NCBI GenBank assembly: GCA_963854835.1
Contig: OY978527.1
Span: 37,052,540-37,116,539 of the forward strand
Origin: Megamerina dolium
Taxonomy: Eukaryota; Arthropoda; Insecta; Diptera; Megamerinidae
DNA: 64,000 bases
Direction: 5' to 3'
Numbering within the stretch: the first letter of the stretch is position 1; each line of letters begins with the position of its first letter. This document shows positions 11,410 to 24,649 of this stretch, one piece after another. The translations under genes and the position numbers were made by a program. The notes under the pieces are model-generated. The model saw nothing but the letters and a program-made list of their open reading frames with translations. It ran no database searches and had not been told where the DNA came from.

Positions 11410-11990
11410 TTTAAGACGTTGGAAGCTTTATTGGACGAAGACAAGTTTCGAACTCAAAAGGCGATTGCGGAGATTGCGACAAGCCATTTCATTGCGTCCA
11501 GAAAATGTGAAAAATGGGTTCCATATGAACCAAAACCAAGAATCATCGAAAGACAACATTGCATGTCTGAAATGCAGCGTCAACAGTACAAAGGGAAGTT
11601 TTTTTGCATCGTATCGTTATTAGTGACGAAAAATATTTCTATTGCGACAACTCCAAGTGCAAAAAGTCATATGTAAGACCTGGCGAATCAGCCACAAAAT
11701 CTTCAAAATAGAATATCCTTAGTTCGAAGATGATGTTGTGTACTTAGTGGCATCTAAAGGGTATGGTTGTATGGTATGGTTGTTAAAACCGGGTGAAACC
11801 ATTAATGGGGAACGCTACTGACAACAGCTTGAAATTAAAGCGAGCATTAAATCAAAACCGGACGGAATTGGCGACCAGACATGAGTCATTGATTTTGCAT
11901 CATGACAATGCTGGAGCTCATGTTTCACAACCCATTAAAACCTACTTGAAGGAGAAGTCTTATCCCATGCCATGAGCGGCGCTAATGAGA
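11410..11990 (+). pseudogene. Mariner transposase relic
   Basis: The block at 11419-11600 reads as the second helix-turn-helix and linker of mariner transposases (ending KWVPYEPKPR-IERQ). The sequence then drifts through frameshifts to a catalytic region near 11615 (SDEKYF-like), a GESATKSSK block near 11683, LLKPGETINGERY near 11785, and a HDNAGAHVSQPIKTYL block at about 11900. These follow the order of a D,D34D transposase. Internal deletions and frame changes show that it is dead. Confidence 0.85.
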
Positions 11991-12079
11991 TCAAATTAAT
12001 GCGCTGTAGCTACCAAAGGAAAATACTCTGAATAAAAAATATTTTACTGATTTTTAAGATAAAGCCTGAAATTCAGAAA

Positions 12080-12450
12080 AAAAAATCGTTTAAAATATAC
12101 TTGCGTGCTCAAAATCAAAACTTCCCAACCAAGTTCAGTCAGTCGAGTCATCAAGTATACACTGGTATTGTCATGTTGGAAGACAACACCCATTCTATGC
12201 ATCTTTTCTGCATATTCTTGTATTGAATTGTAAGAGCTAAGTGCATCTTTTACATCGAAATTTTGGGAGAACGAAATCGATTAAACAAAATTTGTAAAGT
12301 ACATTCTAAACCAGTACCTTCACCGTAAACTGTACATATGTTTCTGCATAATTTTGCACCAGAATTGTTACTTTTGAAATGTCAACTTTCAAACGCGTGT
12401 AAATTTGACATTTATTGGTTAATTTAAAACTCTCGTATGATGCTCTAATT
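12080..12450 (-). pseudogene. Mariner transposase relic, internally deleted
   Basis: On the minus strand the N-terminal helix-turn-helix is seen near 12350-12260 (GAKLCRNICTVYGEG, then a RFRS motif), and it jumps within about 40 bp to the C-terminal catalytic block near 12200-12100 (GVVFQHDNTSVYLMTRLTEL, then GWEVL). The whole middle of the gene is missing, as in many internally deleted mariner copies. It lies 100 bp from the plus-strand relic at 11410-11990 but belongs to a different sequence group. Confidence 0.75.
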
Positions 12451-12459
12451 TGTTCGAAT

Positions 12460-14510
12460 GCTTAGTTATAGTCGTAGCATCTATTTTTAGCTTTCTTGTG
12501 ACCCTCAATATTCACGCAGTTTATTGCTAAGTCTTTCATATATCTTCGCTAACGATAATGATTTTATGAGATTATTTTTTTTTTTTCAAATTTTTATTTC
12601 CTCTTCAATTTTTCCCCTCATCATTTCCATTGATCAATATTTTCTATTTATTTTTTTTTTCTTTTATTATCAAGCGCAACTTTATTTAACTGCCAAATTG
12701 GAGCTCATTTGATTATTGAAGTTAATACTTATGTTATTGTTGTTGAGAGCGTATAAACTTTTATTAGCTTCATATTACCATATTTGAAATGCCTGCTGCA
12801 CGTATGTATTTTATTATAGTATTTTATAACATTATTTTAAAATTTTATTGCTCGTATGTAGTTAAAAAGCCATAGTAAACCACTATATTCGTAACTAATG
12901 CTCATTTTGGTAAAAATATATTTATATATTTGAAGTGTCATAAAATACTTCAATTATACATTAAATAATTCATTCTTCTCCTCCACCTTCGTAATCAGAC
13001 ATCATTCAAACAACATAGATTGTTGATAATTTATTATATGATTTGTATATATACAAATGAATTGTTTGGACACATGAATACAACTGAGAGCGCAACATTA
13101 TACGTGCATACAGTGCTCACAGTCAAAGCAACCAAACATCACACATTGAGTTTTATTGACTGCTTCTTATTATTTGACATAGTGTATAGCATGCGGTTTG
13201 TTATTGTGATTTACATACTATGCATGTTATATACACATACATATACATGTATGTACATATTTATATAGGTACATATATACATAGTTAAAATTTAACTACT
13301 ATGAGTATGACGATGAAGATGGTGTGAATATGGCTTAGTGGTAGCGATAATAAATAATTTTGGTTTACATATTGTATATTACTATGACTACACATAGACA
13401 AGTATATATTTATGTATGAGAATTTATGATTTATTTATTTTTACTATCAATGTACAAGTATCATGTACCTATAAAGTACAAATTCGAATTTAAGTAAATA
13501 AGTAAAATGTGAATTTTTAAAGTTTGGAATTTAATATTAAATTTGACTGAATTTAATGTTCTCATCCAACAAAAATATTAAATTCCAGGTAAATATAATG
13601 GGAAGATATCAAAACACATCTCACTAATACGAAAATCTATAATGAAAAATTATGAATTCCTCGAAAAAATGACGCATTTTGCATTGCTTGGCGCAAAACA
13701 ATAAAAATAATCAGTTCTAATTTGTTCATGTATACATTTATGAATTCAAACAAATTAGCAAAAAAAAAAAAAAAAACAATAACAACAATTATGATGATAA
13801 TCACAATTATACACAATAAATATCTCTAATGACAATAATACTAATAAATCTAAAATCAAAAAACGTCAATTAAGGTGTGTTGTCGCCTGGGTCGGCATTC
13901 GCAATAATCACAAAATTTGACAATCGAAAACAAAAGCCGCACAACCACATGACAATCGGAATGCCAACAATAGCAACAATATTTTTGTTGGTGCTTATAG
14001 CGATTTGGGATGGTAATCGAACAAAGCTGATCACACACACACACATACACACACACACACAAATCAGGATTAACAATAGCCTTAATGACACCAAGTAGAT
14101 ATTCCATTAGTAAGGTATCCACTTTAATGATTTATATCACTAAAAGCACTACACAGATATGAATGAAAGGCAAAAATTAAATGTATGTAAATTAGAAAAT
14201 AAATTTAATATAATTCATATAAATTCATAATAATTCATATAAATTACGTTATTAAATACTTCTAAGCCATTTCATAAATATATGATAGTGTAATCATTTT
14301 AGATGCTTATAGAAAATCTATTCCATCTATATAACATATTCCTCTGCAGCATTGAGGAGTTATGAAAAGTCTTCGCGGTTTTTTGTCACTAGGATCATGT
14401 TAATATCCATATATCGGATAACACTTATCCGATTGTGTCAAACGGCCATGTGCAACATTTCAAGCTACATTTTTTCTGAAGACAGTTCAGTAATTCGTAT
14501 CTAAAGCAAA
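12460..14510. other. No gene seen; AT-rich with microsatellites
   Basis: AT-rich intron-like DNA with a (CA)n tract at about 14032-14061 and many poly-A/T runs. The overlapping open frames on both strands near 13860-14120 come from the CA tract and neighbouring low-complexity sequence. Confidence 0.5.
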
Positions 14511-14514
14511 AATT

Positions 14515-15475
14515 GAAAATGAGTGAAATATCTGAAGAAATATGCTATACAGTGGCGTATACAGGATTTTGGCAAATGGATAGGGGGATAAGATGAAAAA
14601 GGTGTATGAAGAAAAAAAGTTTAATGAATGATTTTTGAATAATATATATTATTATTTTTCTTTTTTAACAATTCCATCCGTCAAGGGTTGATTTACCCCC
14701 CTGATCCCCTCCCCTGATTACGTCATTGATGTTAAATGATGCTCTTCGACTATAAAGAAGGTAAAACCGGTGGAAAATATACAGAAAATTTTATGCAATT
14801 TACGGTTAGAATGCTTAAATGGCACATACCGTTCAAGTTTAATGCGCTCGATTCTTAATTCTTAATAATATTCTGAAAAAGTTGATGAAATTTTACAACT
14901 ACTGAAACTAGATCCGAAAACTATAAGAACATATCGGAAGCACTAAACATTAACCACATAAAGGTTTGGAATAATTTCAAAAAGTCTGGCAGCTCAAAGA
15001 AGCTCGATGTTTAGTTGGCGTCTGAATTAAGGCGATTGAGAATGAATTAAATACGAGAATATTAATCGAAAAAGTCATGGTCAAAGGCCAGCCGTCCACC
15101 ACAAATGATATCGAAACCTAAATTGACGACAAATAAGGTTATATTGAGTCTTCGGTGTGACTTGAAGGGAATTGTCAATCATGTGCTGCTACAACCAGCC
15201 AAAACTGTCAATGCGGTCCTGTACTGTGTACAACTGGACCATTTGAACGAGGCAATCAAGAAAGACAAGACAAGAATTGGCCAACACAAAATGAATAGTG
15301 ATAATGAAAGGTTAAACACATTTTTGATGACTCGGCACCAATTTACGGAACTGGATTAAGAAGTTTTGATGGTTCCATCGTATAGCCCGGGCCTTCCACC
15401 GTCTAACTACAATTTATTTCGGTCTCTGCAAAACTCTCTTAATACTAAAAAAAAAAAAAATCTACCGCAGAGCCG
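14515..15475 (+). pseudogene. Mariner transposase relic interrupted by a MITE
   Basis: A start-like segment (MSEISEEICY) at 14519 is cut by a MITE (14550-14728) and resumes at about 14730 with FDYKEGKTG. The second helix-turn-helix (ISEALNINHIKVWNNFKK) is at about 14928-14985 and KKLDV follows. Later come QLDHLNEAIK-DKTRIG near 15223 and the C-terminal block SPGLPPSNYNLFRSLQNSL near 15385-15440. Stops and frameshifts throughout show a fossil. The order matches a full-length mariner transposase with its middle (the first catalytic aspartate region) eroded. Confidence 0.8.
14550..14728. mobile_element. MITE (second copy of the CAGTGnC family), nested in a mariner
   Basis: The left end CAGTGGCGTA and the right end TACGTCATTG are inverted relatives, and the interior shares the GATGAAAAAGGTGTATGA block with 10806-10981. 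Flanking octamers ATGCTATA and ATGTTAAA could be a decayed 8 bp target duplication. The flanks join into a mariner N-terminus, which supports the element borders. Confidence 0.75.
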
Positions 15476-15479
15476 CCAA

Positions 15480-16955
15480 TATTTATTTTATTAAAATTGA
15501 TTTTCAATAAAGAAAAAATGTGCTTCAAAAATTTACCACGGAAAAACCACAACGCCTCTGTTGATCATGATCCCCCAACTTCTCTTGTACAAAGCGCAGA
15601 GAATTCTCACGAAAACTATAAGTGAATGCAACGATTTGTGGCTAGAATTTATATGATATTGATCCAAGAAAGTTTTCGTTTTTGAAATGATCTCACATCT
15701 CTCTTGTAAAAAATAATTATAAAGGAAGTCAACAATTTTTGAATACAATTTACACAATTTTGATGCTCAAAAGTCTTCCTTTCTGAAACCATCATTTGTA
15801 GAAGAGACTTCCAGTTCACACAAAATTATAATTAAGGGTTAAATTCAAGATACCCTACCATAGAAAAAAACATCAAAATAGTAATCAATCAACAGAACAC
15901 AGCAATTATCTACTCTTCGGTACCCAATTTCAGCTACGAATATCGTGTTCCGCTCTAATGAAGCAAATTTGCAAAGGGTGTGAGGCATGAATGAGAACAA
16001 AGCATTAAGATTTTGCGTACAGTTACATTAGTTCGAAAATATATAATTTTATGTATAAATGAAGAAATATATAGAGAGTTCAATTTTCATTATTGTCTAA
16101 ATCAGCCAACTAAATGCTAAGTACTCTCTATACAATCAAAGTTATGACAGAGTGGATTGTGTTTAAAGCATTTACAAATAATACCATTTTATATTGCCAC
16201 AATTGTACACACAAACGAGAAAAGCAAACCGGAAACAAAAACTACCAAATTATAGCTATGTGTAAATTTTGTAAACAATTTACGCAATTTAAGTTTAATG
16301 ACTTTTCCAGTATATACTCTTTTGTGATACTACTTACTGAAAGCAATTGCTTCATTTTTCATTGGTTTTATTTTATTTATTTTTTTTTTATGTATTTACG
16401 TATTTTTTTTTTTTTTAATTTCATTCTTTTGAAGTCATAAACATTATTCAAGCATCATCTGTATTATCACTTACATATTGCAAGATGATATTTTTGCGTC
16501 AAAATTATATGAATCATTATATATATAAAATGTGTTTGCTTTAAATTGCTCATTTGTTTGCACATAATTTCATCTCTGTTTCGTTTCCAGTTAAATTAAT
16601 CTCTGAAATTCTTTTCTCTTATTTGTTTGTACTGATGATTTGAAGACTTTTCGTTTATTTTATTTAATTTTTTTTTTTATTTTTTTTTTTTTAACTTGAA
16701 ATGGTTCTTAATTCATAAATTTGTTGATATTTTTATTGTTGTATAGTGCAAATGTATATTTTAATTATCAGCATATTTTTATTCGGTATACTTTAATTAT
16801 TATTATTACTTTCATGAGTATTAAGAAAAAAAAAAGAAATAAATAGTTAAAAAAAATTAAAATCAAAAACGAATAAATATAAAATCAAAGAAATTTCATG
16901 GACTTTAGTGAAGCTCTTTTAGGCACAATAAAAAATTTTTCGAAATACTATCTAA
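15480..16955. other. No gene seen; AT-rich with long poly-T tracts
   Basis: Open frames here (for example 16114-16440) are AT-rich and low-complexity, with no recognisable domain. Confidence 0.5.
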
Positions 16956-16959
16956 AGAC

Positions 16960-17505
16960 TTGGAATTGAGGAATTGAGGGCAATGAAGTGGCGGACGAAC
17001 TAGCGAGTGCTGGCTCGTCTTCTCCATTGACGGGCCCGAAACTTTTCTGCGATATAAGCTGGGCATCGGCCAAAGCTATGATGGAAAAATATTACCACGA
17101 CAAATACCTACTACAATGGACAAATTCGACGGGTCTTCGCCAAGCGAAAGTTCTCATCAGCTTCAATGCAGCTTTTGACAGAATTAGTCTTAGCAGAACA
17201 AATCTACGCCTTATATCCGAGGACATAACTGGTTAAAATACCACCTTCACAAAATGGGACTATCCTCTGACACGGAGTGTAGACTCTGTCTGGAGAAGGA
17301 TGAAACATCAATCCACATACTTTGCGAATGTCCGGCCTTGGCCAGAGTACGCCTCAAACACTTTCAGCTGAGTTTCCCAACACCAGCTTCAATCATCAAA
17401 AGTTCGGCAAGATCAATTCTATCCTTCATTAAAAAGGTATAGGAGATTCTAGAGTCGTATACGGGCTTGGGTACAAAATATCTCGTTTGGTCGCCATGCC
17501 CGTAA
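16960..17505 (+). pseudogene. LINE ORF2 C-terminal relic (family X, diverged)
   Basis: It opens with GNEVADELASAGSSS at about 16979, the terminal RNase H block, followed by a GPKLFCDISW segment that aligns in order with the other family copies. After a stop and frame change at 17237, a second open frame (17254-17442) carries an intact zinc-knuckle (CRLCLEKDETSIHILCECPA). The product was the C-terminus of a jockey/I-type ORF2 protein, and it is now split in two frames. There is no poly-A-like tail that I can define. Confidence 0.75.
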
Positions 17506-17509
17506 CACT

Positions 17510-19685
17510 TGTGGTTGACCCCAGAGATATCAGCTATAGGGCTCATATCCTCTAACAAACCTTGGTCTGGTTTCGCGTGGTCCACTTGATGAACAAGGAT
17601 TCTTTTGATTGATTGATTGATTCTAAAGGCTTTTAAATTCAACTATCATAAATCAATTCATCCACGTATTTGATGTGTGCTAGTCCATTCGTGAACATTA
17701 TTCAACTGTATTTAAATTCAAATGATATCCACGAGAAAAGGGAAAATGAAAATTTTTTTCTTAATTAAAATCACACAAAAAGCAAAATTTGCAAGCATTA
17801 CATTGGAAAAATTATTAATCAAAGTTTAAAAAAAATATGCAACACTAATTTATTAATTCTCTTTTTACAATTTCTCAATTTTTCAATCTTTTTTTTTTCT
17901 TAATATGATCATTATTTAAATATATGTCTGACTGCATGTCTAGTTGCCAGTCCCTCGACTCTGCCCTACCATCATTTCTGTATCATCCTTGCACATTATT
18001 TTTAATGTTTCATTCATGTCCATCCAAAGAAGTTTCTTTATTTTTTTTTTTATATTTGTCTTTATTACAGAGCGAGCATTTTGCCCTTTTCACACTTGTC
18101 ACTAATGATATTTGAACCATTCCAAGTGTAGCCGTTTCACATGAACACACCCATAGGATACACCTACAAAATATGTATATGCAGTCTGATATGTAGTAGC
18201 TTTCATACTATTATATAACCGTATGGTGGTGGTTGTTCATCTTGTTTTTTTCTTCTTCTTCTTTTCTTTTGCCATTGTTCAATTACTACTACAAATACTA
18301 TACTACTACTACTATTACTACTACTACTACTACTACTATAGTCGTGACATCATACGAGTACATATTGTATAATTGATGACGACAATGATGAAAACGACAA
18401 TATTGTCGCCATTGAAAGAGTAATTTGTTTGATTGCTTGTATGCAGTTAGAGTTGATTATTAAGTATATTGGTCAGCAAATACAATTTGACTTACCAAGG
18501 CGAGACAACTTACATATTACGAGTCAATGAAAGTCGCGACATATTCAAACCACTCTACTCCTTCACTTGGGTACACTTCTGCACGTCATTTTACATGAGC
18601 ATCATGCTTATGGTTAGCATCTTTTATTTTGCACTAATAGTGAGCATTTGTAATTGACTTGTGTAAATTTACACTACGTCCATATCCATAAGACCACGAA
18701 TGACTTAAAATGTATGTAGAAACAGCTTCCGTTTATTATTGGTGTGCATGCTCTTCAACTTGTTACGTGTAGATATTTTTTAGATAATGTATCTCTGTCT
18801 TTAGACATGCATCGACAGTGACATATGCATTCGATGAACTTTCGCAAAGATTTCACATTTCACATTTTGCATTATTTTCTTTTCCTTTACACTGATTATC
18901 ATGTTATTGTTTGTGAATGGCAATGGTATTGCAACAATATCAAATTGTAATCGAATATGTAATCACCTTTTCTGTCTCATATCCTATGACTTTTTTCTTT
19001 TTCATTTGTATGTTAAGACTCGTTTCATTTTCATTCATTCATTTGTTGGTCCTCAATCTCTTTTACTCTTATTCTCTTTTAAATTGCGCCCTCATCCACA
19101 GGTGTTCGGTCTGTTAATGGTGACTTGAGTATCATCTGTATGTTTGCACGTTTTACAGTCGATTGTTATTATGATGGTATAGATTTCATTTAGTTTTGAT
19201 TTAATTGTACAATTACAAATGTGTTCTTTCGTCATTCTATGGCTTCGTATTCCAAACAGTTTACAATTAAAGTGTTTAATAGTTTATTTAAATTATCTAG
19301 TCGTGATTTAATTTTTATTCGAATTCGATTACACTAAGAATTTCATGATCTTTCATTAGAGAAGAAGTAATGAAATTGTGATAATGTAATTGCTTTAGAA
19401 TTGTTGTTTGATTGTTTAAGTGTAGTTTTTCAGTTTTACAAATATCAAAATTCAAATTAGGGGGATATAACTCTGGGTTATACCTTCGAGGCGTCTAATA
19501 TTTTCAAATCGACCATTAAATAACAAAGTTATACTAGATGAATTATTAAAATCCGAAACTTTCCACTAGATGACAATGAAAGCACAAAATAAAGCTCTTT
19601 TGTAGAAAGCACAAAGCTTAAAAAAGCTGCCTGTTAAATTTCATGACATTTCCATCTCATTACTTTGAAAATTACAGCTGATCGA
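17510..19685. other. No gene seen; AT-rich with a (TAC)n microsatellite
   Basis: It contains (TAC)n at about 18300-18339 and homopolymers. No coding content recognised. Confidence 0.5.
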
Positions 19686-19689
19686 GTGC

Positions 19690-20590
19690 AGTTACTTTTG
19701 CTTTTTTTAAAAATAATTGAAAAAAAAATGTTTTCATTTGCTTATTTATGGGATAAAATGCCATGCGAACTCAAAAATGACCAGAAAAGTGTTACAAGGA
19801 ATTTGCCTCGTCGAAAGCAACCATTTGTCGGTGGTATGCTGAGTTTAAATATTACGTCCGTACAAGCACCGAAGATGTTGCACCCTCTAGACATCCAGAA
19901 GAACACATCCAGTTGAAGACAACTCCAGAACCAATTCAAAAAATTTTTCGAATGTTATCGGATAACCGCTAATTGGAATTAATTGTGATATTTACTAAGA
20001 CCATAAACATTTCATGGAGCCGCAGTTCAGTGGTTAATGTGTTGGCCTTCTGATCTGTAGCTCGTGGGCTCAATCCCCGGCAGAAGCATAAAAAAGTTAA
20101 TATCGAAAACATTTTTCTTTCGAATGTTACCCACCTGTCGGCAAACAATTGGCAATTCTTCCGGCAGTAACCACTTGCCATGGAAAAGTTAATAAAGTAA
20201 CTCTGTAACAAAGCTTAGAAAAAGTGATGTGGCAAGAGTTCTGCCGTTCGGAACCGGCTAAAATAAATAGGTCCCTACTGTTCAAAATTTATCACGCACA
20301 ACAAAAATGGAAAGAAAGCTCGAGCCTTTCGAGGCTTATAAGTGCCACATATTTTTTTTTTGTTATAAACATTTCATATGAATGTGTTTACAATATTTTG
20401 CTTGAACATTTGCATATGAAAAAGCTAACCACATGATGGATGCCGCGTTCTCTCCCACCAGATCATAAACTGCGTCGTGTCATTGATTCAGAAAATTTTT
20501 AAGCGTTATATAAAGGAGTTTTTGCTTTGATTCATAACAATGTCTGAAACATGGCTGCATCCAGTGTCCAACATGTAGTCGGCAGAGTGG
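19690..20590 (+). pseudogene. Mariner transposase relic interrupted by a SINE
   Basis: From about 19775 the frames carry the first helix-turn-helix end and linker (WYAEFK-like, then RTSTEDVAPSRHPEEH, PEPIQKIFRMLSD). After the SINE at 20016-20364 the reading continues with ILLEHLHMKKLTTRWMPR at about 20398 and LRRVIDSENF near 20470, and then a motif related to the first catalytic aspartate region (TMSETWLH; the usual D-E-T reads S-E-T) at 20540. This is the usual order of a mariner transposase. The missing acidic residue plus stops and frameshifts confirm that it is dead. Confidence 0.8.
20016..20364 (+). mobile_element. Near-full-length tRNA-derived SINE with perfect 13 bp target duplication
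   Basis: The flanks are ATAAACATTTCAT at 20003-20015 and 20365-20377. The head has box A (CAGTTCAGTGG-type) near 20022-20034 and box B (GGCTCAATCCC) near 20068. The body follows the 47618 copy throughout, and the 3' end carries the terminal hairpin AGCCU-UUCG-AGGCU and a T-rich tail. It sits inside a mariner relic, so it inserted after that element. Confidence 0.92.
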
Positions 20591-20599
20591 TGAGAATTG

Positions 20600-22570
20600 C
20601 ATGAGCCACCTCCAAAGCGCAGAAAAAACCAATAGTAAATATTTCCTTAACTTCTTCAACCAGCTACCATCACACAGAATATTCTCAACTATAAATGTTG
20701 ACTTGATCGAATTTCTAATAAATATTCACAGATAAAATATGAACTTGTTTGAATAACTCAATAATACTTAAGCTCAAAACTTGATCATTTTTCATTTTAA
20801 GACCCATCTAGATTTAATGTAAATTTTTAACCAGAGTGAATTAATGAAACAATATACTAAATGATATCTATTTACACACACATGATAGATACAAAAACTA
20901 GCAGCAGTGATAACACAATAGTCCAAGTCCCTTAGAGAGTATGTAGTTCTTTATATGATGACTTGACAGCATGCATTCATATACATACATTTATCATGTT
21001 AATACAATAAATAGTGAGATAAACCAATCATTTATTCAGAAAATAAAACTTTCTGTCTCACTTCGACAAGTTTCATTTTTTTTTTTTAGGAAAAATTCAA
21101 TTGAAAAATTCCCCATAGCTTTCCTCAAAAATATACCAACAAAAACCAAACCAAAGTCAATTTATCACCTAGGATGTAGACAAAAAAAAAAAAAAAACAT
21201 AAGGCACTACGTTATTACTAAGTACTATGAATATTGATGACACCTTCCATCCATCCATTTGGACCATTCATCACGTTCATATGCACATAAAAGCATAAAC
21301 TAAAAAAAACAACAAAATTGAATCATAATAATAAACTTTTCTATTTTCAAATTAATTCTGAGAAATTGTATTGGGGACGATGGAGGCCAACAGAAAGGGG
21401 ATAAATTTGATTCCTTCAATTTTGTCATTTTTATTATTATTTTTTTTTTATGGTTTGGTATGTATTGTTCTTGTATGTGGATTTATGGAAATTTGACTTT
21501 ACATATAGGTACATAAGCGTTTTCATTTTAGTATTGTAGTAGTAGTAGTAGTAGTTGTTGTTGTTATGGGTCTTGCTATCATACATATACCAATACATTG
21601 AATTATTACTTTTAAATGAACTTGCCACGTGGGGAAAATGCAATTTATGTTTATATACAATACGAATCGAGTCTATGGAATACATATGAATGAATTCATA
21701 TACATATATATATGTATGTGTAAATGTCAATGAAATGTGCATGTTTATGGATGTAATTATGTGCATGTGATTTTTGGAGTTCATATGTATTATTGTTGTA
21801 TATGTGTGTGTGTTGTGTTTATCGACACGTATGAGCGTATACTATATTTTGTGGTTTACAAAGCGTATGTAAAGGTGTTAATGTGTGAACAGCAACATAA
21901 ATACAAGTATATGTATGCTCAAGTATGTAGAGTGTTTTGTAAGCATACAACTGGTAATAGCAATAAAGTGTTAATATATTGAAAGCATCGACTATTTAAC
22001 ATATCTAAGCATGAATTTAAGTTAAATATTAAATGTTGGCTTTAATAATACTCATTTATTCATTTAATTTGTTCCAACTGTAAGGGTATGCAATTTAATT
22101 GAATAAAATATCTCACTTCAATTATATAAATTAATCTTCAGAGTACAGTAAAGGAATAACTGAGACCACATTTGTATTTATGTCATACATATTATTTGGA
22201 TTATGTGAAAAACAAAAAGAAAAAATTAGGAAAAAAGTAACAGAGACACAGAGAAGAAAATATACAAATTCAAATTGCAAAAAGAAAATCTGCCAACCAA
22301 GCAACCAACCAACTAACGAACCAACCAACAATCTAACCAAACGAACTAAGCCAGTCTCAGCTTAACCAAAATCCTTTACACAGACGCATACTTACTAAAA
22401 TTTCATCATATGCGTACCTACATACATATATACTTACATATATACATATGTATTGGTATGTAAAGTATCCTATGTATGAATGTATAAAAACATCCGCATA
22501 TTTGTATACGTATCGGTACACATAAGTCAACACTAATTGCAATTTGCATCAACAGCTAGCTCCAAAGCAA

Positions 22571-22609
<39 letters not shown>

Positions 22610-24600
22610 CATTACATGCAACAAAGACACATTTGCAATTTAATTTATAGAAAAGAAAGCAAAACACAGAAACAAACAAAAAAACATGCATATGCAAGGC
22701 TTTGAATGCAAATAAAATCCAACAATAAATGAAATGGTTGAAGAGTAGAGTAGTAGCGATAGAATTTAAATCGGGGACAAAATCAAGACAAAAAAAAATG
22801 CATAACTTTCAAAGCAGAGCAAAAGCAAAATGATGGCAAAAGTGAAGAAAGAATGAACGAAAATAAGAAAATTACATAAATGGGATTTTCAAATAGAGTC
22901 GCATTATTTTTGCCTTTATTTTTTTTAAGTATTGACAAAAAACAAGAAGCGATTAAAACTACACCAACAAAAAAACTAAAAAAAATATATTGGATAACCC
23001 TGTAAATATGTACATATATAGATTTGTATACATTTGTGAATGAATGTATACATTGGAACATATGCACGCTTACTGCAACATAATGATACATGTATAGATA
23101 CATATGTGTATACTCATAATCAAATAAACAAACTCATATGTAGTAGAGGAATAGAACAAAATGATGTTAGAATTGAAAAAAAGAAATCGAAATAAAAGAG
23201 GCGACGATTTCAAAAAAAAAATTATTAGAATTAATACCGGAGTTGCAGAACGAGACTGAATACTGAAAAGCCAAAGAGAAAAAAATTTAATCAAAAAGAT
23301 TACAAAATAGTTACTTTGCATTCTTATGCATAGGCACACAGTGCCGCCGACAATAATCTTTTACCCCACAATATGATTTTATGCAAATATTCATGGGGTG
23401 AATAGCATTTGGCAAATTGTTTCATCTTGGAAATGTTCAAAAAAATATATATTTAAATTGAGTTTTATGAAAATTACACCTCAGTCAAATCATCTATTGT
23501 GATAATATGAAATATACATTTTCACAAGTGTGAATTTATGAATTTATATACTATACTATAGGTCCAATTTGTAAACAATTTACAAAATCACCCACAATGG
23601 TATTGAAACCACTTTTCAACTTTGTGCGAGATATGGAAATGTGTCGTTTTTTTTTTAATTCTCACATTATGAAGTCTCATTAAAATATCTTTGAAAAATT
23701 AAAACCTATATTTTGCAATATATCGCCGTGTTGATAGAATTTTAAATTATCTTGCAATACTATCATCAGTTTATTCTATGTATAATCTAATATGTCACAT
23801 GAAAAATGAGACCTAATATGGATTAGTAGCCATCTTCAATTGCAATAGTTCACGAAACTTAATACTACAAATAAGATAATTAATATTAGTGGCCCTTAAA
23901 AACTGCTGGACTAAGAAAAACAAAATTATGTAAAACTTTCACGCCCGCCATATAATACATGACGACTCTTTATGCCCTTGGGTTAATGAATATTGCTTAT
24001 GCATATAAATAAACATATTCATACATATATTTTTGCCTACTTAAGAAATATATATACTTAGATACTCATGTATATACAGTAGTATTTCATTAATGTAGTT
24101 AATACATATGTACATATGTTGCTTAGCAAAAAAAAATGGTGTTGAGCTTTAATTAATGGCGTCTGTTGCTGTTACTTATGCATGTTCTTATTGATATTGT
24201 GGTTGTTGTTTTTTATTGTCCTTATTGCCTTTATTTCTGAACTCTCTAAGTTCACATTCATATCATTTTGCTCTTATGTATAATATTGTATGTATATATG
24301 TATAATTTCATCTCTCTCTCTCTCTCTATCTATCTCTTTTTTTTATATCTATCACTTGCTAATGCTGTCAGTTATTATTGTTGTTAGCAGTATAGCACAT
24401 AACAATGCCAATAGCAATGTACGAGTGTATGCATATAGCAAAATAAGAAGAAGAGCAAACAAATTAAAGAAAAAACTCGAAAAAATATGTGTTGATTTAA
24501 TCCTTTTTGCAAATGTTTTGAAAACAAAGTCATCATTAACATAGGAGCAACAAAAAAAATTCTAACAACAGCATTAAGGGTGATACAAAAGGAGTAAGGG

Positions 24601-24649
<49 letters not shown>

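Noticed and set aside
13856..14122. Open frames on both strands over a CA tract
   Set aside because: Both follow the (CA)n microsatellite and carry no recognisable domain.
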